From positions 1 to 64,000 of the forward strand of contig DASVDC010000008.1 in the NCBI GenBank assembly GCA_036381275.1: a stretch of DNA of 64,000 nt, read 5' to 3'. Below the pieces are notes generated by a model that was given only the letters and a program-made list of their open reading frames with translations, was not told the origin of the DNA and searched no databases. The position numbers were made by a program, and so were the translations under genes. This DNA is from UBA7803 sp036381275 (GTDB lineage Bacteria; Pseudomonadota; Gammaproteobacteria; Pseudomonadales; Azotimanducaceae). Positions 15,774 through 25,780 of this stretch are shown one piece after another (the stretch's first letter is position 1; each line of letters starts with the position of its first letter).

Positions 15774-17510
15774 ATGGGTCGGATCCCTCAGTCCTTCATC
15801 AACGACCTGCTGGCTCGGATCGACATCGTCGACGTGATCGACGGCCGTCTGACGCTGCGCAAGGCGGGGAAGGACTATCAGGCGCTGTGCCCGTTCCACA
15901 ACGAGAAGACGCCGTCGTTCTCGGTGGTTCCGGACAAGCAGTTCTATCACTGCTTCGGCTGCGGGGCGAGCGGCACCGCGCTGACCTTCCTGATGGAGTT
16001 CGACCGCCTCGAGTTCGTCGAGGCGGTGGAGGAGCTCGCGAAGCTCGCCGGGGTCGAGGTGCCGCGCGAGCATCGCGAGCGGCCGCAGCAGGATCACTCG
16101 GATCTGTACGCGGTGCTCGCGCGGGCGGAACGCTTCTACCGCCAGGCGCTGAAGGAGCACCCGCCCGCCGTCGAATACCTGCGCGGACGCGGGCTGTCCG
16201 GCGAGGTCGCTCGGGACTTCGGCATCGGCTACGCGCCGGACGCCTGGGACGCGGCGCGGCGGGCGCTCCAGGACGTCCCCGAGTCGCGGCTGCTGGAGGC
16301 CGGCGTGCTCACCCGCAACGACGCCGGCCGCGTCTACGACCGCTTCCGCGGGCGCATCATGTTTCCGATCCGCGATACCCGCGGGCGGATCATCGGTTTC
16401 GGCGGCCGCATCATCCGAGCCGACGACAGCGGCCCGAAGTACCTGAACTCGCCCGAGACCGCGATCTTCCACAAGGGCCGCGAGCTCTACGGTCTGTACG
16501 AGGCGCGGCGCGCGCTGAAGCGCCTCGACCGGCTGATCGTCGTCGAGGGCTACATGGACGTGGTGGCGCTGGCCCAGGCCGGTGTGGCGAACTGCGTCGC
16601 CACGCTCGGCACCGCCGCCACCGCGGAGCACTTCCAGAAGCTGTACCGCTACACCGAGGAGGTGATCTGCTGCTTCGACGGCGACAACGCCGGGCGCCGG
16701 GCGGCCTGGCGGGCGCTCGAGTCGGCGCTCCCGGTGCTGGAGGAGAGCCGGCAGCTGCGCTTCATGTTCCTGCCGGAGGGCGAGGATCCCGACAGCCTGG
16801 TGCGTGCGCGCGGGCGTGAGGCGTTCCTCGAGATGGCCGGCGTCGCCGAGCCGGCGATCGAGTACCTGTTCAACCGCCTGGCCGACGGACTCGACCTGCG
16901 CAACGTCGACCACAAGGCGCGCCTGGCGGGGCTCGCGCTGCCGTTCATCGAGAAGGTGCCGGACGGCATCCTGAGGCGGCTGATGAGCGAGCGCCTGTAC
17001 GGGCTGACCGGCATCGCGGCCGACGCCGGACGGCGGGTCGGGACGGCCGCGCCGCGCCGGATGGATCCGGCCGGCGCGCCGCACGGCCGCAGCGGACGGG
17101 CCTCGAAGCTGGCGGAGCGCCTGCTCGCCCGGCTGCTGCAGAACCCGTCGCTGCTGCTCGGGGTGGCGCCGGATCAGCGCGAGCGGCTCTCGAAGCTCGA
17201 CGGCGACGACCTGTTGCTCGAGGTGGTAAGGTACCTTGATGACAACCCGGGCGCGGACACGGCCGAGATTCTGGGGCGCTGGTCCGGGACGGTCGTTCAC
17301 CAGCGACTGGTGGGCCTGCTGCAGAACGCGCCGGCGCTGTCGGACGAGGCGCTGCAGGGGGAAGTGGCCGAGGGGGTCGGGCGGTATCTCGAGCTGCACG
17401 CCGAGGAGCAGCGGCGTCGGCTGCTCGCGCAGCTCCGCCAGGAGCCGTCGGTGGAGAAAGTTGCCGAGCTGGTCTCACTGAAGAAGGGAAACCCGCCCGC
17501 GGCGGGATGA
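15774..17510 (+). CDS. dnaG: DNA primase
   Basis: 578 residues (E. coli 581). The N-terminal CHC2 zinc module is intact (Cys39, His42, Cys60, Cys63 in LCPFHNEKTPSFSV and FYHCFGCGASG). The TOPRIM catalytic acids are Glu258 (VVEGYMD) and Asp302/Asp304 (CFDGDNAG). The C-terminal helicase-binding region (about 430-578) is less conserved. It makes RNA primers at the replication fork. No clear Shine-Dalgarno precedes the ATG (ATTGCCCCG), in line with the low expression typical of primase. The REP array lies immediately upstream. Confidence 0.97.
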   Translation: MGRIPQSFINDLLARIDIVDVIDGRLTLRKAGKDYQALCPFHNEKTPSFSVVPDKQFYHCFGCGASGTALTFLMEFDRLEFVEAVEELAKLAGVEVPREHRERPQQDHSDLYAVLARAERFYRQALKEHPPAVEYLRGRGLSGEVARDFGIGYAPDAWDAARRALQDVPESRLLEAGVLTRNDAGRVYDRFRGRIMFPIRDTRGRIIGFGGRIIRADDSGPKYLNSPETAIFHKGRELYGLYEARRALKRLDRLIVVEGYMDVVALAQAGVANCVATLGTAATAEHFQKLYRYTEEVICCFDGDNAGRRAAWRALESALPVLEESRQLRFMFLPEGEDPDSLVRARGREAFLEMAGVAEPAIEYLFNRLADGLDLRNVDHKARLAGLALPFIEKVPDGILRRLMSERLYGLTGIAADAGRRVGTAAPRRMDPAGAPHGRSGRASKLAERLLARLLQNPSLLLGVAPDQRERLSKLDGDDLLLEVVRYLDDNPGADTAEILGRWSGTVVHQRLVGLLQNAPALSDEALQGEVAEGVGRYLELHAEEQRRRLLAQLRQEPSVEKVAELVSLKKGNPPAAG

Positions 17511-17672
17511 CGCCGGGGCACCATGCCCGGCGTATTGGGTCTAATCTGGCAGTTGCAAACTACTGGAGCGCCCCCATCTAGGCCAGTACAATGGCCCGTT
17601 TGGCTGGGGGACACGGCTCATCGCTTCGAGGGGCGATTGCAGCCGACATTTTCATATCACTACCGAGGTGAC

Positions 17673-19523
<1,851 letters not shown>

Positions 19524-19533
19524 CCAACGCCCC

Positions 19534-19594
19534 TGTGGGAGCGGCCTCCGGCCGCGAAACGTAGGAGCGATCTCGGGCGAGAGATCGCTCCTAC
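19534..19594. repeat. REP-like unit plus perfect 14-bp-stem hairpin between convergent genes
   Basis: A REP unit (19534-19558) is followed by GTAGGAGCGATCTC-GGGCGA-GAGATCGCTCCTAC (19561-19594), a perfect 14-base-pair stem with a 6-base loop. It opens with GTAG, the tetranucleotide typical of REP elements. Lying between the converging rpoD and stress-protein genes, it could act as a bidirectional terminator, but it has no T-run. Confidence 0.85.
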
Positions 19595-19599
19595 GGCTG

Positions 19600-20487
19600 T
19601 TACGGCTTGAGCGCCAGCACGTCGCACCGCGCCCGGGTCAGCACCTTCTCCGCCGAATTCCCGATCACGAGCCCCGCGAGCCCCCGCCGCGCAGTCGTGC
19701 CCATCACCAGCAGGTCGGCCTTGATCTTGCCGGCGACGCCGTTGACCGCAAACCCGACCTTCCCGAGCGGCACGTGCAGGCGCGCCATCGGCACGTCGTA
19801 CGGCGCCGCGAGCTCCGCCATCCGCTCGCGCGAGCGCTCGATCGCCTCGGCGCGGAACCGGCGCGGGTCCGGGATGCGCAGCTCGCTCACCGAACGCGGC
19901 AGCACCAGCGCGTAGACGCAGTGCAGCTCGCCGCCGTGGGCTTCGGCGAACGCGTTCGCCGTTTCCAGCACCTTGCGGTTCAGCACCGCATGCGCCCGGT
20001 CGTCCACCCGCAGATCGAGTGCGGCGAGGATGCGGGGCTTGCGCCGCCACGGCCGATTGGTGCAGAGCAGCACCGGCACGGGGCAATTGCGCAGGAGCTG
20101 CCAGTCGAGCGGCGTGTGCAGCAGCGTCTGGCTCTGGTGGATCGACTTGAGCACCAGATCGTCGCCGGCTTCCGCTACCCGGTTCGTCACCCAGCCGGCG
20201 ATGTCCTTCACCCAGACCACCTCGGTCACGATGTCACGGGCGAGCGCGCCGGCGTCGGCCAACTGGCCGCGCAGCCACTCGCTGCGCTGGCGGCAGGCTT
20301 CCGCCCGGATCGCGCGGCGCTGGTGAGCGTCGAACAGATCCTTCTGATCGTACATCGGGTGGTACGCGAAGGCGGCCAGATGCAGGTGCGCACGCGTGCG
20401 GCTCTGCAGATCGAGCGCGCGGCGCAGGGCCGTCTGCTCGTGCTTGGGTTTGTCGACGATGACGAGGATGCGTTCGGCGACCGGCAT
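19600..20487 (-). CDS. tandem universal stress protein (UspE-like)
   Basis: 295 residues made of two Usp domains (about 5-145 and 150-295). The second keeps the ATP-binding signature GTTARRGLAGLVIGNSAEKV (G-2x-G-9x-G-N/S). The first ends in LKSIHQSQTLLHTPLDWQLLRNCPVPVLL and lacks that glycine pattern. The length and unequal halves match UspE-type proteins, cytoplasmic stress factors that bind adenine nucleotides or lipids. It is a single gene ending at the REP hairpin, convergent with rpoD. Confidence 0.93.
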   Translation of the reverse strand: MPVAERILVIVDKPKHEQTALRRALDLQSRTRAHLHLAAFAYHPMYDQKDLFDAHQRRAIRAEACRQRSEWLRGQLADAGALARDIVTEVVWVKDIAGWVTNRVAEAGDDLVLKSIHQSQTLLHTPLDWQLLRNCPVPVLLCTNRPWRRKPRILAALDLRVDDRAHAVLNRKVLETANAFAEAHGGELHCVYALVLPRSVSELRIPDPRRFRAEAIERSRERMAELAAPYDVPMARLHVPLGKVGFAVNGVAGKIKADLLVMGTTARRGLAGLVIGNSAEKVLTRARCDVLALKP

Positions 20488-20588
20488 TGGCCCCCCACAG
20501 GTTAGAATTGGCGCATTCGATCAAGATACTTTGGTAGCCGTCGGGAAGCAAAAGCTCGGGGATATCGTTGCGAATGGAAGGAAAGGCG

Positions 20589-21347
20589 ATGCAGGCGGCT
20601 CGACCACCGGAAGAGACCCGCTACGAGAGGAACCAGCGCTTCAATGCCGTCGTGCGGTGGCTGCATTCGCTGCGCTTCGAGCACGTGCTGAAGGTTGTCG
20701 AGGAGACGCGCCGCGAAGTCGGTGACAGGACGCTTCGCATCCTCGACATCGGCTGTGCGCATGCCAGGCTGTTCGGTGTGCTGAACGACCGGGTCGCGAT
20801 CGACTACACCGGCATCGACGTCTCGACGGCTTTCGTGAGGGCGGCGCGGGCGAGGTACGGCGACCTGCCGAACTTCCGCATCGTTCACGATTCCGTGATG
20901 AACGTTCTGCCGAAGATGGAGAGCCCCGACCTGGTGATCGCGCTGGAGTCGCTGGAGCACATCCCCGAGCACGACGTGGTGCGGATCATCGAACGCGTGG
21001 CTGCGATGAACCCCCGGCGGTTCGTCTGCTCCGTGCCGGTGGAGATCGGGCCGGCCATCTGGCTGAAGAACATCGGCTCGCAGCTCGTGGGTTATCCCCG
21101 GCACCGCGAATACCGCTGGGCAGAGACGCTCTGGGCGGGCCTGTATCAGTTGGACCGGTTGCCGCCCCATGGCACCGGACACAAAGGTTTCGACTGGCGC
21201 TGGCTGGCGCAGACGATCCGTCACAACATGAGGATCGTTCGACTGACCCGGTTCCCTCTGGGCTTCGTGCCGGCGCCCTTCGCTTCGTCGGTCTTCATCG
21301 TGGCGGTGCCCACGAGCGCTCCCGAAGCCGAACCGCGCTCGGCATGA
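20589..21347 (+). CDS. class I SAM-dependent methyltransferase
   Basis: 252 residues from the ATG at 20589, which has AAGGAAAGG 5-8 bases upstream; earlier in-frame TTG and ATG (20568, 20574) are weaker choices. SAM motif I is RILDIGCAHARLFG, the motif II acidic residue is in YTGIDVS, and PDLVIALESLEHIPEHD is typical of the Methyltransf_11/25 group acting on small molecules or lipid-linked sugars. The C-terminal third contains a hydrophobic GFVPAPFASSVFIVAVP segment. A TAGAAT hexamer at 20503 may be its -10. It lies just before the tRNA and the glycan cluster and may belong to it functionally; substrate unknown. Confidence 0.85.
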   Translation: MQAARPPEETRYERNQRFNAVVRWLHSLRFEHVLKVVEETRREVGDRTLRILDIGCAHARLFGVLNDRVAIDYTGIDVSTAFVRAARARYGDLPNFRIVHDSVMNVLPKMESPDLVIALESLEHIPEHDVVRIIERVAAMNPRRFVCSVPVEIGPAIWLKNIGSQLVGYPRHREYRWAETLWAGLYQLDRLPPHGTGHKGFDWRWLAQTIRHNMRIVRLTRFPLGFVPAPFASSVFIVAVPTSAPEAEPRSA

Positions 21348-21400
21348 CGCGAACCGGCGGTTCATCGGCCGGCAGTACCCACGTTAGAATTGGACCCCCC

Positions 21401-21477
21401 GGGCCTATAGCTCAGTTGGTTAGAGCAGTGGACTCATAATCCATTGGTCCCAGGTTCGAGTCCTGGTGGGCCCACCA
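21401..21477 (+). tRNA. tRNA with CAU anticodon (probably tRNA-Ile2; elongator Met possible)
   Basis: A 77-base cloverleaf with encoded CCA. The acceptor stem is GGGCCTA / TGGGCCC (one G-U pair), the D arm GCTC AGTTGGTTA GAGC, the anticodon stem-loop GTGGA CTCATAA TCCAT, and the T arm CCAGG TTCGAGT CCTGG. The anticodon is CAT. The acceptor and D-arm sequence GGGCCTATAGCTCAG is that of bacterial tRNA-Ile(GAU), which favours tRNA-Ile2, whose C34 is converted to lysidine by TilS and reads AUA. A TAGAAT hexamer at 21385 is a possible -10. It borders the glycan cluster. Confidence 0.95.
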
Positions 21478-21572
21478 TATTTTCGGGACCTCGACCGGGC
21501 GGATGATGGCATCGGAGCAGCCTGCGCGAAGATGATTCTGGAATCTTCTCCTCGGAGCCGCGTGGTGCAGCC

Positions 21573-23678
21573 ATGAGGCTCAGAGCGGCCGCCGCTTCGA
21601 TTCCATGGCTCGTCCGGATCAGACAGCGCGTGTTCCGGTGGGGGCGGCGCAGGCGCGTCCCGGTGACGTATCCGGCCGATCGGGGATTGCCGCCGAGGCC
21701 CGAGCGATCGGCCGATACGGCTAACGGCCGCCCGATCGAGCAGGAGCCGGACACGTTCGTCCTGTATCGGATCATCGGCAACGACCTGCCGCCGCGTCAT
21801 GCGTTCGGCCAGTCACGTCAGAATCTCGCGTTCATCCTCGAGCACGAACCGGATTTGCCCGGGTGCGAGAAGCGGTTCGTGGTGAACCGGATCGTCGATG
21901 CGCAGGAGGAACGGCAGGTTCTGGAACTGCTGGAACAGGCGGGGAGGCCGTACCTCCACATCCCTTTCAGCCGCGAAGCGTATCGCCGAACCGATTGGGA
22001 CGTCGAAGGCGTCCCCGTGGAATATGCACCGTGGACCGCCGGGTTCGACGCGCTGAGCGAAGCCGAGCAGGGGCGCGTGCTGATGCGGCTGTATCGCCAC
22101 AAGAACAACTACGTGATGAACAACAACGGCGCCCGCAATGCCGCGCTCCGAGACGGCAAACAGCGCGCGAAGTGGGTGCTGCCGTGGGACGGCAACTGCT
22201 TCGTCACCGCGTCTGCCTGGAGCGAAATCACCGCGGCGGTGCGCGCCGCACCGGCGCTGCAGTACTTCGTCGTGCCGATGGCGCGAGTCACGGACAATGC
22301 GCAGCTTCTCCGGAACGACACGCGACTCGACGCGAACGAAGAGCCGCAGATCATCTTCCGCAAGGATGCGGCTCTGGAGTTCGATCCGCGCTACTACTAT
22401 GGGCACCGCCCCAAGGTGGAGTTGCTGTGGCGGCTCGGCGTGCCGGGCGCCTGGGACCGGTGGTCGCTGGAGCCCTGGGATCTGCCGTGTCCGCCTTTCG
22501 CGGCGGAGGCGGGGGCTTACGGAACGGCCGGATGGGTCGCGCGGTTGTTCTCCGGTCGGGCGCATCTGGAGGAGGGGGCTGTCGGCAGAGCTCGCGGGGT
22601 CGCGCGCGCCCAGGGCATCAAGCGGCTCCTGGATGACCTCGACGCCGATATTTCCGGTGCCCCCGTCGGGTCGGCTGCGGCGTTCATTGCCGTGGATCCA
22701 CCGAGCCGACCGCAAGACGGTGCACTGCTCGAGCTGTTGCGCGAAGCCGCGGACGACGCGCGGTTGCGAGATCCATCCAACGTCGCGGGAAACGACCGGG
22801 AGCGCTCGTCGAGGAGGGATACGACGGGCGGATGTCTGCAGCGCGTGTTCGACGACGTCCTGGTGCTGTGTCTCGCCTGGCAGCACGGGCGCGATGAACG
22901 CTACGCAGAGCAGGCTGTGCGCCTGGTGCGCAGTTGGCTGCTCGACGCGGAGGATGCGAAGCGCTCACGCAGGCGGTGGCCGCACCGCTCGGATGGCTGC
23001 CCGAGCGGCGGCGCCATCCAGATGAAGGGCGTTTGCTACTTCCTGGATGCCGTGCGCGTTCTGGTCAATGCAGGCCGGCTTGCTGATCGCGACTGCGCGG
23101 CGCTCCAGGAATGGTTCGGACGCTACCTGCACTGGCTGCAGACGAGCGAGCGGGGACGCAGGGAGCGTGCGGCCGCTGGCAGCCGCGGTACCTGGTACGA
23201 TCTTCAGTGCGTCTCCATCGGTGTGTTCCTCGGCGAGACGCAGGTGGTACGCGACAGGCTTCGCGACTGTCGCTCGCGGCTGCTGCATCAGATCGACCCC
23301 ACGGGTGCGCAGCACGAGGAGTTGAAGCGCCGCAATTCGGCGCACGGTTGCTGCTTCAACCTTCAGGGTTGGATTCACCTGGCGCAGCTCGCCGAGTCGC
23401 TCGGCGATGATCTCTGGTCGTTCGAGAGCGCCGACGGCCGCGGCATTCGGAAGGCGACGGAGTGGCTGCTGCAGTATACGGATCGACCGTGGCCCTATTC
23501 CCAGACCGACCGGTTCGATCACGAACGCCTCTATCCGATCTACTACGCGTATCGCGCGCGCTACGGGGTGACCTGCACGGCCGAAGGGATACCGGCTCCA
23601 AGGGACATCAAGCCGGTCTTCTCCCCCAACGACGGCATCATGCCGTTCTGGCAATTGGCCCCCGGGTATGAGCGGTAG
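21573..23678 (+). CDS. fusion: glycosyltransferase-like domain + alginate-lyase-fold domain
   Basis: 701 residues. About 60-330 look like a GT-A-type nucleotide-sugar transferase: TFVLYRIIGNDLPPRH (62-76), YVMNNNGARNAALRDGK and WVLPWDGNCF, with WDGN (205-208) in the position of a metal-binding DxD. About 395-690 match the alginate lyase superfamily fold (PF05426): GTWYDLQCVSIGVFLG (539-554), RLLHQIDPTGAQHEELKRR, CCFNLQGWIHLAQLAE and DDLW. Compared with the usual NNHGTWYD and RTxSxxYSxFNL patterns as I remember them, the catalytic Asn-His and Tyr are replaced (AGSRGTWYD; RRNSAHGCCFNL), so the lyase half may be inactive and only bind polymer. It lies 95 bases after the tRNA, first gene of the cluster. 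Not a family I can name. Confidence 0.75.
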   Translation: MRLRAAAASIPWLVRIRQRVFRWGRRRRVPVTYPADRGLPPRPERSADTANGRPIEQEPDTFVLYRIIGNDLPPRHAFGQSRQNLAFILEHEPDLPGCEKRFVVNRIVDAQEERQVLELLEQAGRPYLHIPFSREAYRRTDWDVEGVPVEYAPWTAGFDALSEAEQGRVLMRLYRHKNNYVMNNNGARNAALRDGKQRAKWVLPWDGNCFVTASAWSEITAAVRAAPALQYFVVPMARVTDNAQLLRNDTRLDANEEPQIIFRKDAALEFDPRYYYGHRPKVELLWRLGVPGAWDRWSLEPWDLPCPPFAAEAGAYGTAGWVARLFSGRAHLEEGAVGRARGVARAQGIKRLLDDLDADISGAPVGSAAAFIAVDPPSRPQDGALLELLREAADDARLRDPSNVAGNDRERSSRRDTTGGCLQRVFDDVLVLCLAWQHGRDERYAEQAVRLVRSWLLDAEDAKRSRRRWPHRSDGCPSGGAIQMKGVCYFLDAVRVLVNAGRLADRDCAALQEWFGRYLHWLQTSERGRRERAAAGSRGTWYDLQCVSIGVFLGETQVVRDRLRDCRSRLLHQIDPTGAQHEELKRRNSAHGCCFNLQGWIHLAQLAESLGDDLWSFESADGRGIRKATEWLLQYTDRPWPYSQTDRFDHERLYPIYYAYRARYGVTCTAEGIPAPRDIKPVFSPNDGIMPFWQLAPGYER

Positions 23679-23697
23679 CGGGCGGGGCGGCACTGCG

Positions 23698-24561
23698 ATG
23701 GACGTCAGTGTGATCGTGCCCGTTTACGACCATTGGGATCTGGTGCCCCGGCTGCTCGAACGACTTCGTGCGCAGTCGCTGTCACAGGACCGCTTCGAAG
23801 TCCTGCTGGTGGACAACGGATCGACGCAGTTCTCACCGCCGGACGAGCTCCCCGGAAACGTACGGATCCTCACCTGCTCGACGCCCGGCTCGTACGCCGC
23901 GAGGAACGCGGCGATCGAGGCGGCACGCGGCGCCTGGCTGGTGTTCACGGACGCGGATTGCCTTCCCCGCAGCGACTGGTTGGAAAGGCTCCTCCATGAG
24001 GCAGAACGCTCGCCGAACGAGCCGATTCTGATCGCAGGGCGGGTCGACGTCGTGGCGTCGTCGAGCGCGCCGAACCGCTATGAAATGTACGATATCGTCA
24101 AGGGCATACCGCAGAGCTGGTACGTGGCCCGGGGTTACGCGGCCACGGCGAACCTGGCTGCACCGGCGCAGGTCGTTCGCGAGTTGAATGGATTCGACGC
24201 ATCCCGCTTCTCGGGCGGCGACTATGACTTCTGCCGCCGTGCGTCGAGGGCGGGGGTGGGGCTGAGATACGCGGACGATGCCGTGGTAGAACATCCTGCC
24301 AGGAAAAGCTGGCAGGCGCTGGTCGTCAAGGCCAGGCGGATCAAGGGGGCTCACATCCGGGCGGGATCGATACGTCGGCGACTGATGTGGATGGTTCGTA
24401 CCTTCACGCCACCGGTGATCGCGATGTGGCGTTTCCTCTCGTCGCCCGGCGTGCCGATGCGGTATCGCCTGGCGGCCGTGACGGTGCAGCTCAGGATCTG
24501 GGGCGTCGAGATGGTCGAGGCCGTCCGTCTGCTCGGCCGCAAGGTACCCGAGCGGCGATAG
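23698..24561 (+). CDS. glycosyltransferase family 2
   Basis: 287 residues from the ATG at 23698, which places the family-typical DVSVIVPVYDHWDLVPRLLERL at the N-terminus; an ATG at 23668, overlapping the previous gene, would add ten glycine/serine-rich residues. GT-A features are VLLVDNGST, SYAARNAAIEAARG and the DxD equivalent FTDADC, followed by GGDYDFCRRASRAG. The C-terminal 70 residues hold amphipathic or hydrophobic stretches that may contact the membrane. It probably adds a sugar to a lipid-linked glycan; donor and acceptor unknown. It follows the fusion gene directly, on the same strand. Confidence 0.9.
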   Translation: MDVSVIVPVYDHWDLVPRLLERLRAQSLSQDRFEVLLVDNGSTQFSPPDELPGNVRILTCSTPGSYAARNAAIEAARGAWLVFTDADCLPRSDWLERLLHEAERSPNEPILIAGRVDVVASSSAPNRYEMYDIVKGIPQSWYVARGYAATANLAAPAQVVRELNGFDASRFSGGDYDFCRRASRAGVGLRYADDAVVEHPARKSWQALVVKARRIKGAHIRAGSIRRRLMWMVRTFTPPVIAMWRFLSSPGVPMRYRLAAVTVQLRIWGVEMVEAVRLLGRKVPERR

Positions 24562-24645
24562 CACCGGGACGTTGCGGCATGGCTCACCTGATATGATCGC
24601 ACATCGGTTCGGGTTCCCATTTCTCACGAGGCTCGAGAGGCGTAG

Positions 24646-25272
24646 ATGTCTGATACAGATCAACTGCTGAACGAACTGCTGCGGGACGTTCAGCAGTACG
24701 CGGAAGCACACAACGGTCGGATCTATGCGCCGATCTGTCATCCGTCGTTCCGTCACATCCCGTACCAGCACGGGCCGGAACGCTACGAGGCGCTGGCGCC
24801 GCACATCCCGAAGGAAGCCCGGACGGCGCTGGACATCGGTTCCCACTGGGGGTATTTCGCCCACCGGCTGGAGGACCACGGCTTGCAGGTGACCGCCGCG
24901 GAGAACAGCCCGGCCTATCTGAAGTTTCTGCGGCGCATCCGGGATCTGTGCGGGAAGAAGTTCGAAATCTTCGATCGATCCGTGTTCGAGCTGCCCGACC
25001 CGGTTGCGTTCGACGTCGTGCTGGCCCTGAACATCTTCCACCACTTCACGAAGACCAAGGCGGCTCATGATCAGCTCGTCGAGTTTCTGGGTCGGCTCGA
25101 TGCCAGGGTGATCTTCTTCCAGGCACACAACCCCAAGGAAGGTCAGATGGCCGGCGCCTACCTGAACCTCGAGCCGGACGAATTCGCCGCCTTCGTGAGC
25201 AACGCCGCCGGATTGAGCACGGTTCGCCGGATCGGGGGATTCGGCAAACGGCCGATGTATCAGATCTCCTGA
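24646..25272 (+). CDS. class I SAM-dependent methyltransferase
   Basis: 208 residues. Motif I is TALDIGSHWGYFAHRLED, followed by an acidic VTAAENSPAYLKFL and the post-motif FDVVLALNIFHHFTKTKAAHDQLVEFL. It has the compact Rossmann core of small-molecule or sugar methyltransferases. The start at 24646 has GAGAGG five bases upstream. It lies between a GT2 gene and a P-loop kinase-like gene that begins one base after its stop, so the two are co-translated. Substrate unknown. Confidence 0.87.
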   Translation: MSDTDQLLNELLRDVQQYAEAHNGRIYAPICHPSFRHIPYQHGPERYEALAPHIPKEARTALDIGSHWGYFAHRLEDHGLQVTAAENSPAYLKFLRRIRDLCGKKFEIFDRSVFELPDPVAFDVVLALNIFHHFTKTKAAHDQLVEFLGRLDARVIFFQAHNPKEGQMAGAYLNLEPDEFAAFVSNAAGLSTVRRIGGFGKRPMYQIS

Positions 25273-25273
25273 C

Positions 25274-25780
25274 GTGAAGCGCGTGCTGGTACTCCTGCAC
25301 GGGTCTCCCGGTGCAGGCAAATCGACGCTGGCGCGGGGCGTGGCCGAGATGCTTCCGGACCTGTATTACGCAGACATGGGGCGGCATCCGGAATTCGGCC
25401 GGCGACCGATGTTCGCGCTTTGCGCGGAGCTCTACGAACAGCAGGGTAACGGCGGGTCACTGATCACCGAGGGCGTCCTGCCGAATGCTTCGTCTCGAGA
25501 CCGACTGGTATCGCGATTGATCAGCCGTTTTCGCGACAGCACACCCTTCGATTCCGCCGTGATTCTCCACGTCGTCGTGCCGCCGGAAGTGCTGGCGACC
25601 CGGCGGCGGCGATCGGTCGAGGACTACGAGAGGATGGCCAGGGCGGTACAGGCAGGCTCATCCCGATTCGAATACGACACCTTCGAGGCCACCACGTCGA
25701 AGAGCTGCGATACGCGGCGCAAGGACATCGAGCGACTGGCCGAGATCATCGAGCGCCGCAGAAGCTACTCTTCGAAATAG
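25274..25780 (+). CDS. small P-loop kinase-like protein
   Basis: 168 residues from a GTG at 25274, one base after the preceding stop. The N-terminus is LVLLHGSPGAGKSTLARGVAEML with Walker A GSPGAGKST (10-18). A LID-like arginine cluster (LATRRRRSVEDYERMARAV) lies near 113-131, as in AAA_33/zeta-toxin and nucleotide or sugar kinase families. It is not the CysC (APS kinase) type, so it is not a direct source of PAPS for the sulfotransferases. It may phosphorylate a sugar or cluster intermediate. The stop overlaps the convergent sulfotransferase gene by 16 bases. Confidence 0.75.
   Translation: MKRVLVLLHGSPGAGKSTLARGVAEMLPDLYYADMGRHPEFGRRPMFALCAELYEQQGNGGSLITEGVLPNASSRDRLVSRLISRFRDSTPFDSAVILHVVVPPEVLATRRRRSVEDYERMARAVQAGSSRFEYDTFEATTSKSCDTRRKDIERLAEIIERRRSYSSK

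Noticed and set aside
21434..21781. Minus-strand open frame ending VGPPGLEPGTNGL
   Set aside because: This peptide is the antisense translation of the tRNA gene, a well-known annotation artefact.
25274..25780. APS kinase (CysC) identity for the small P-loop protein
   Set aside because: Walker A is GSPGAGKST and the conserved CysC sequence around it is missing; only a general kinase-like call is supported.
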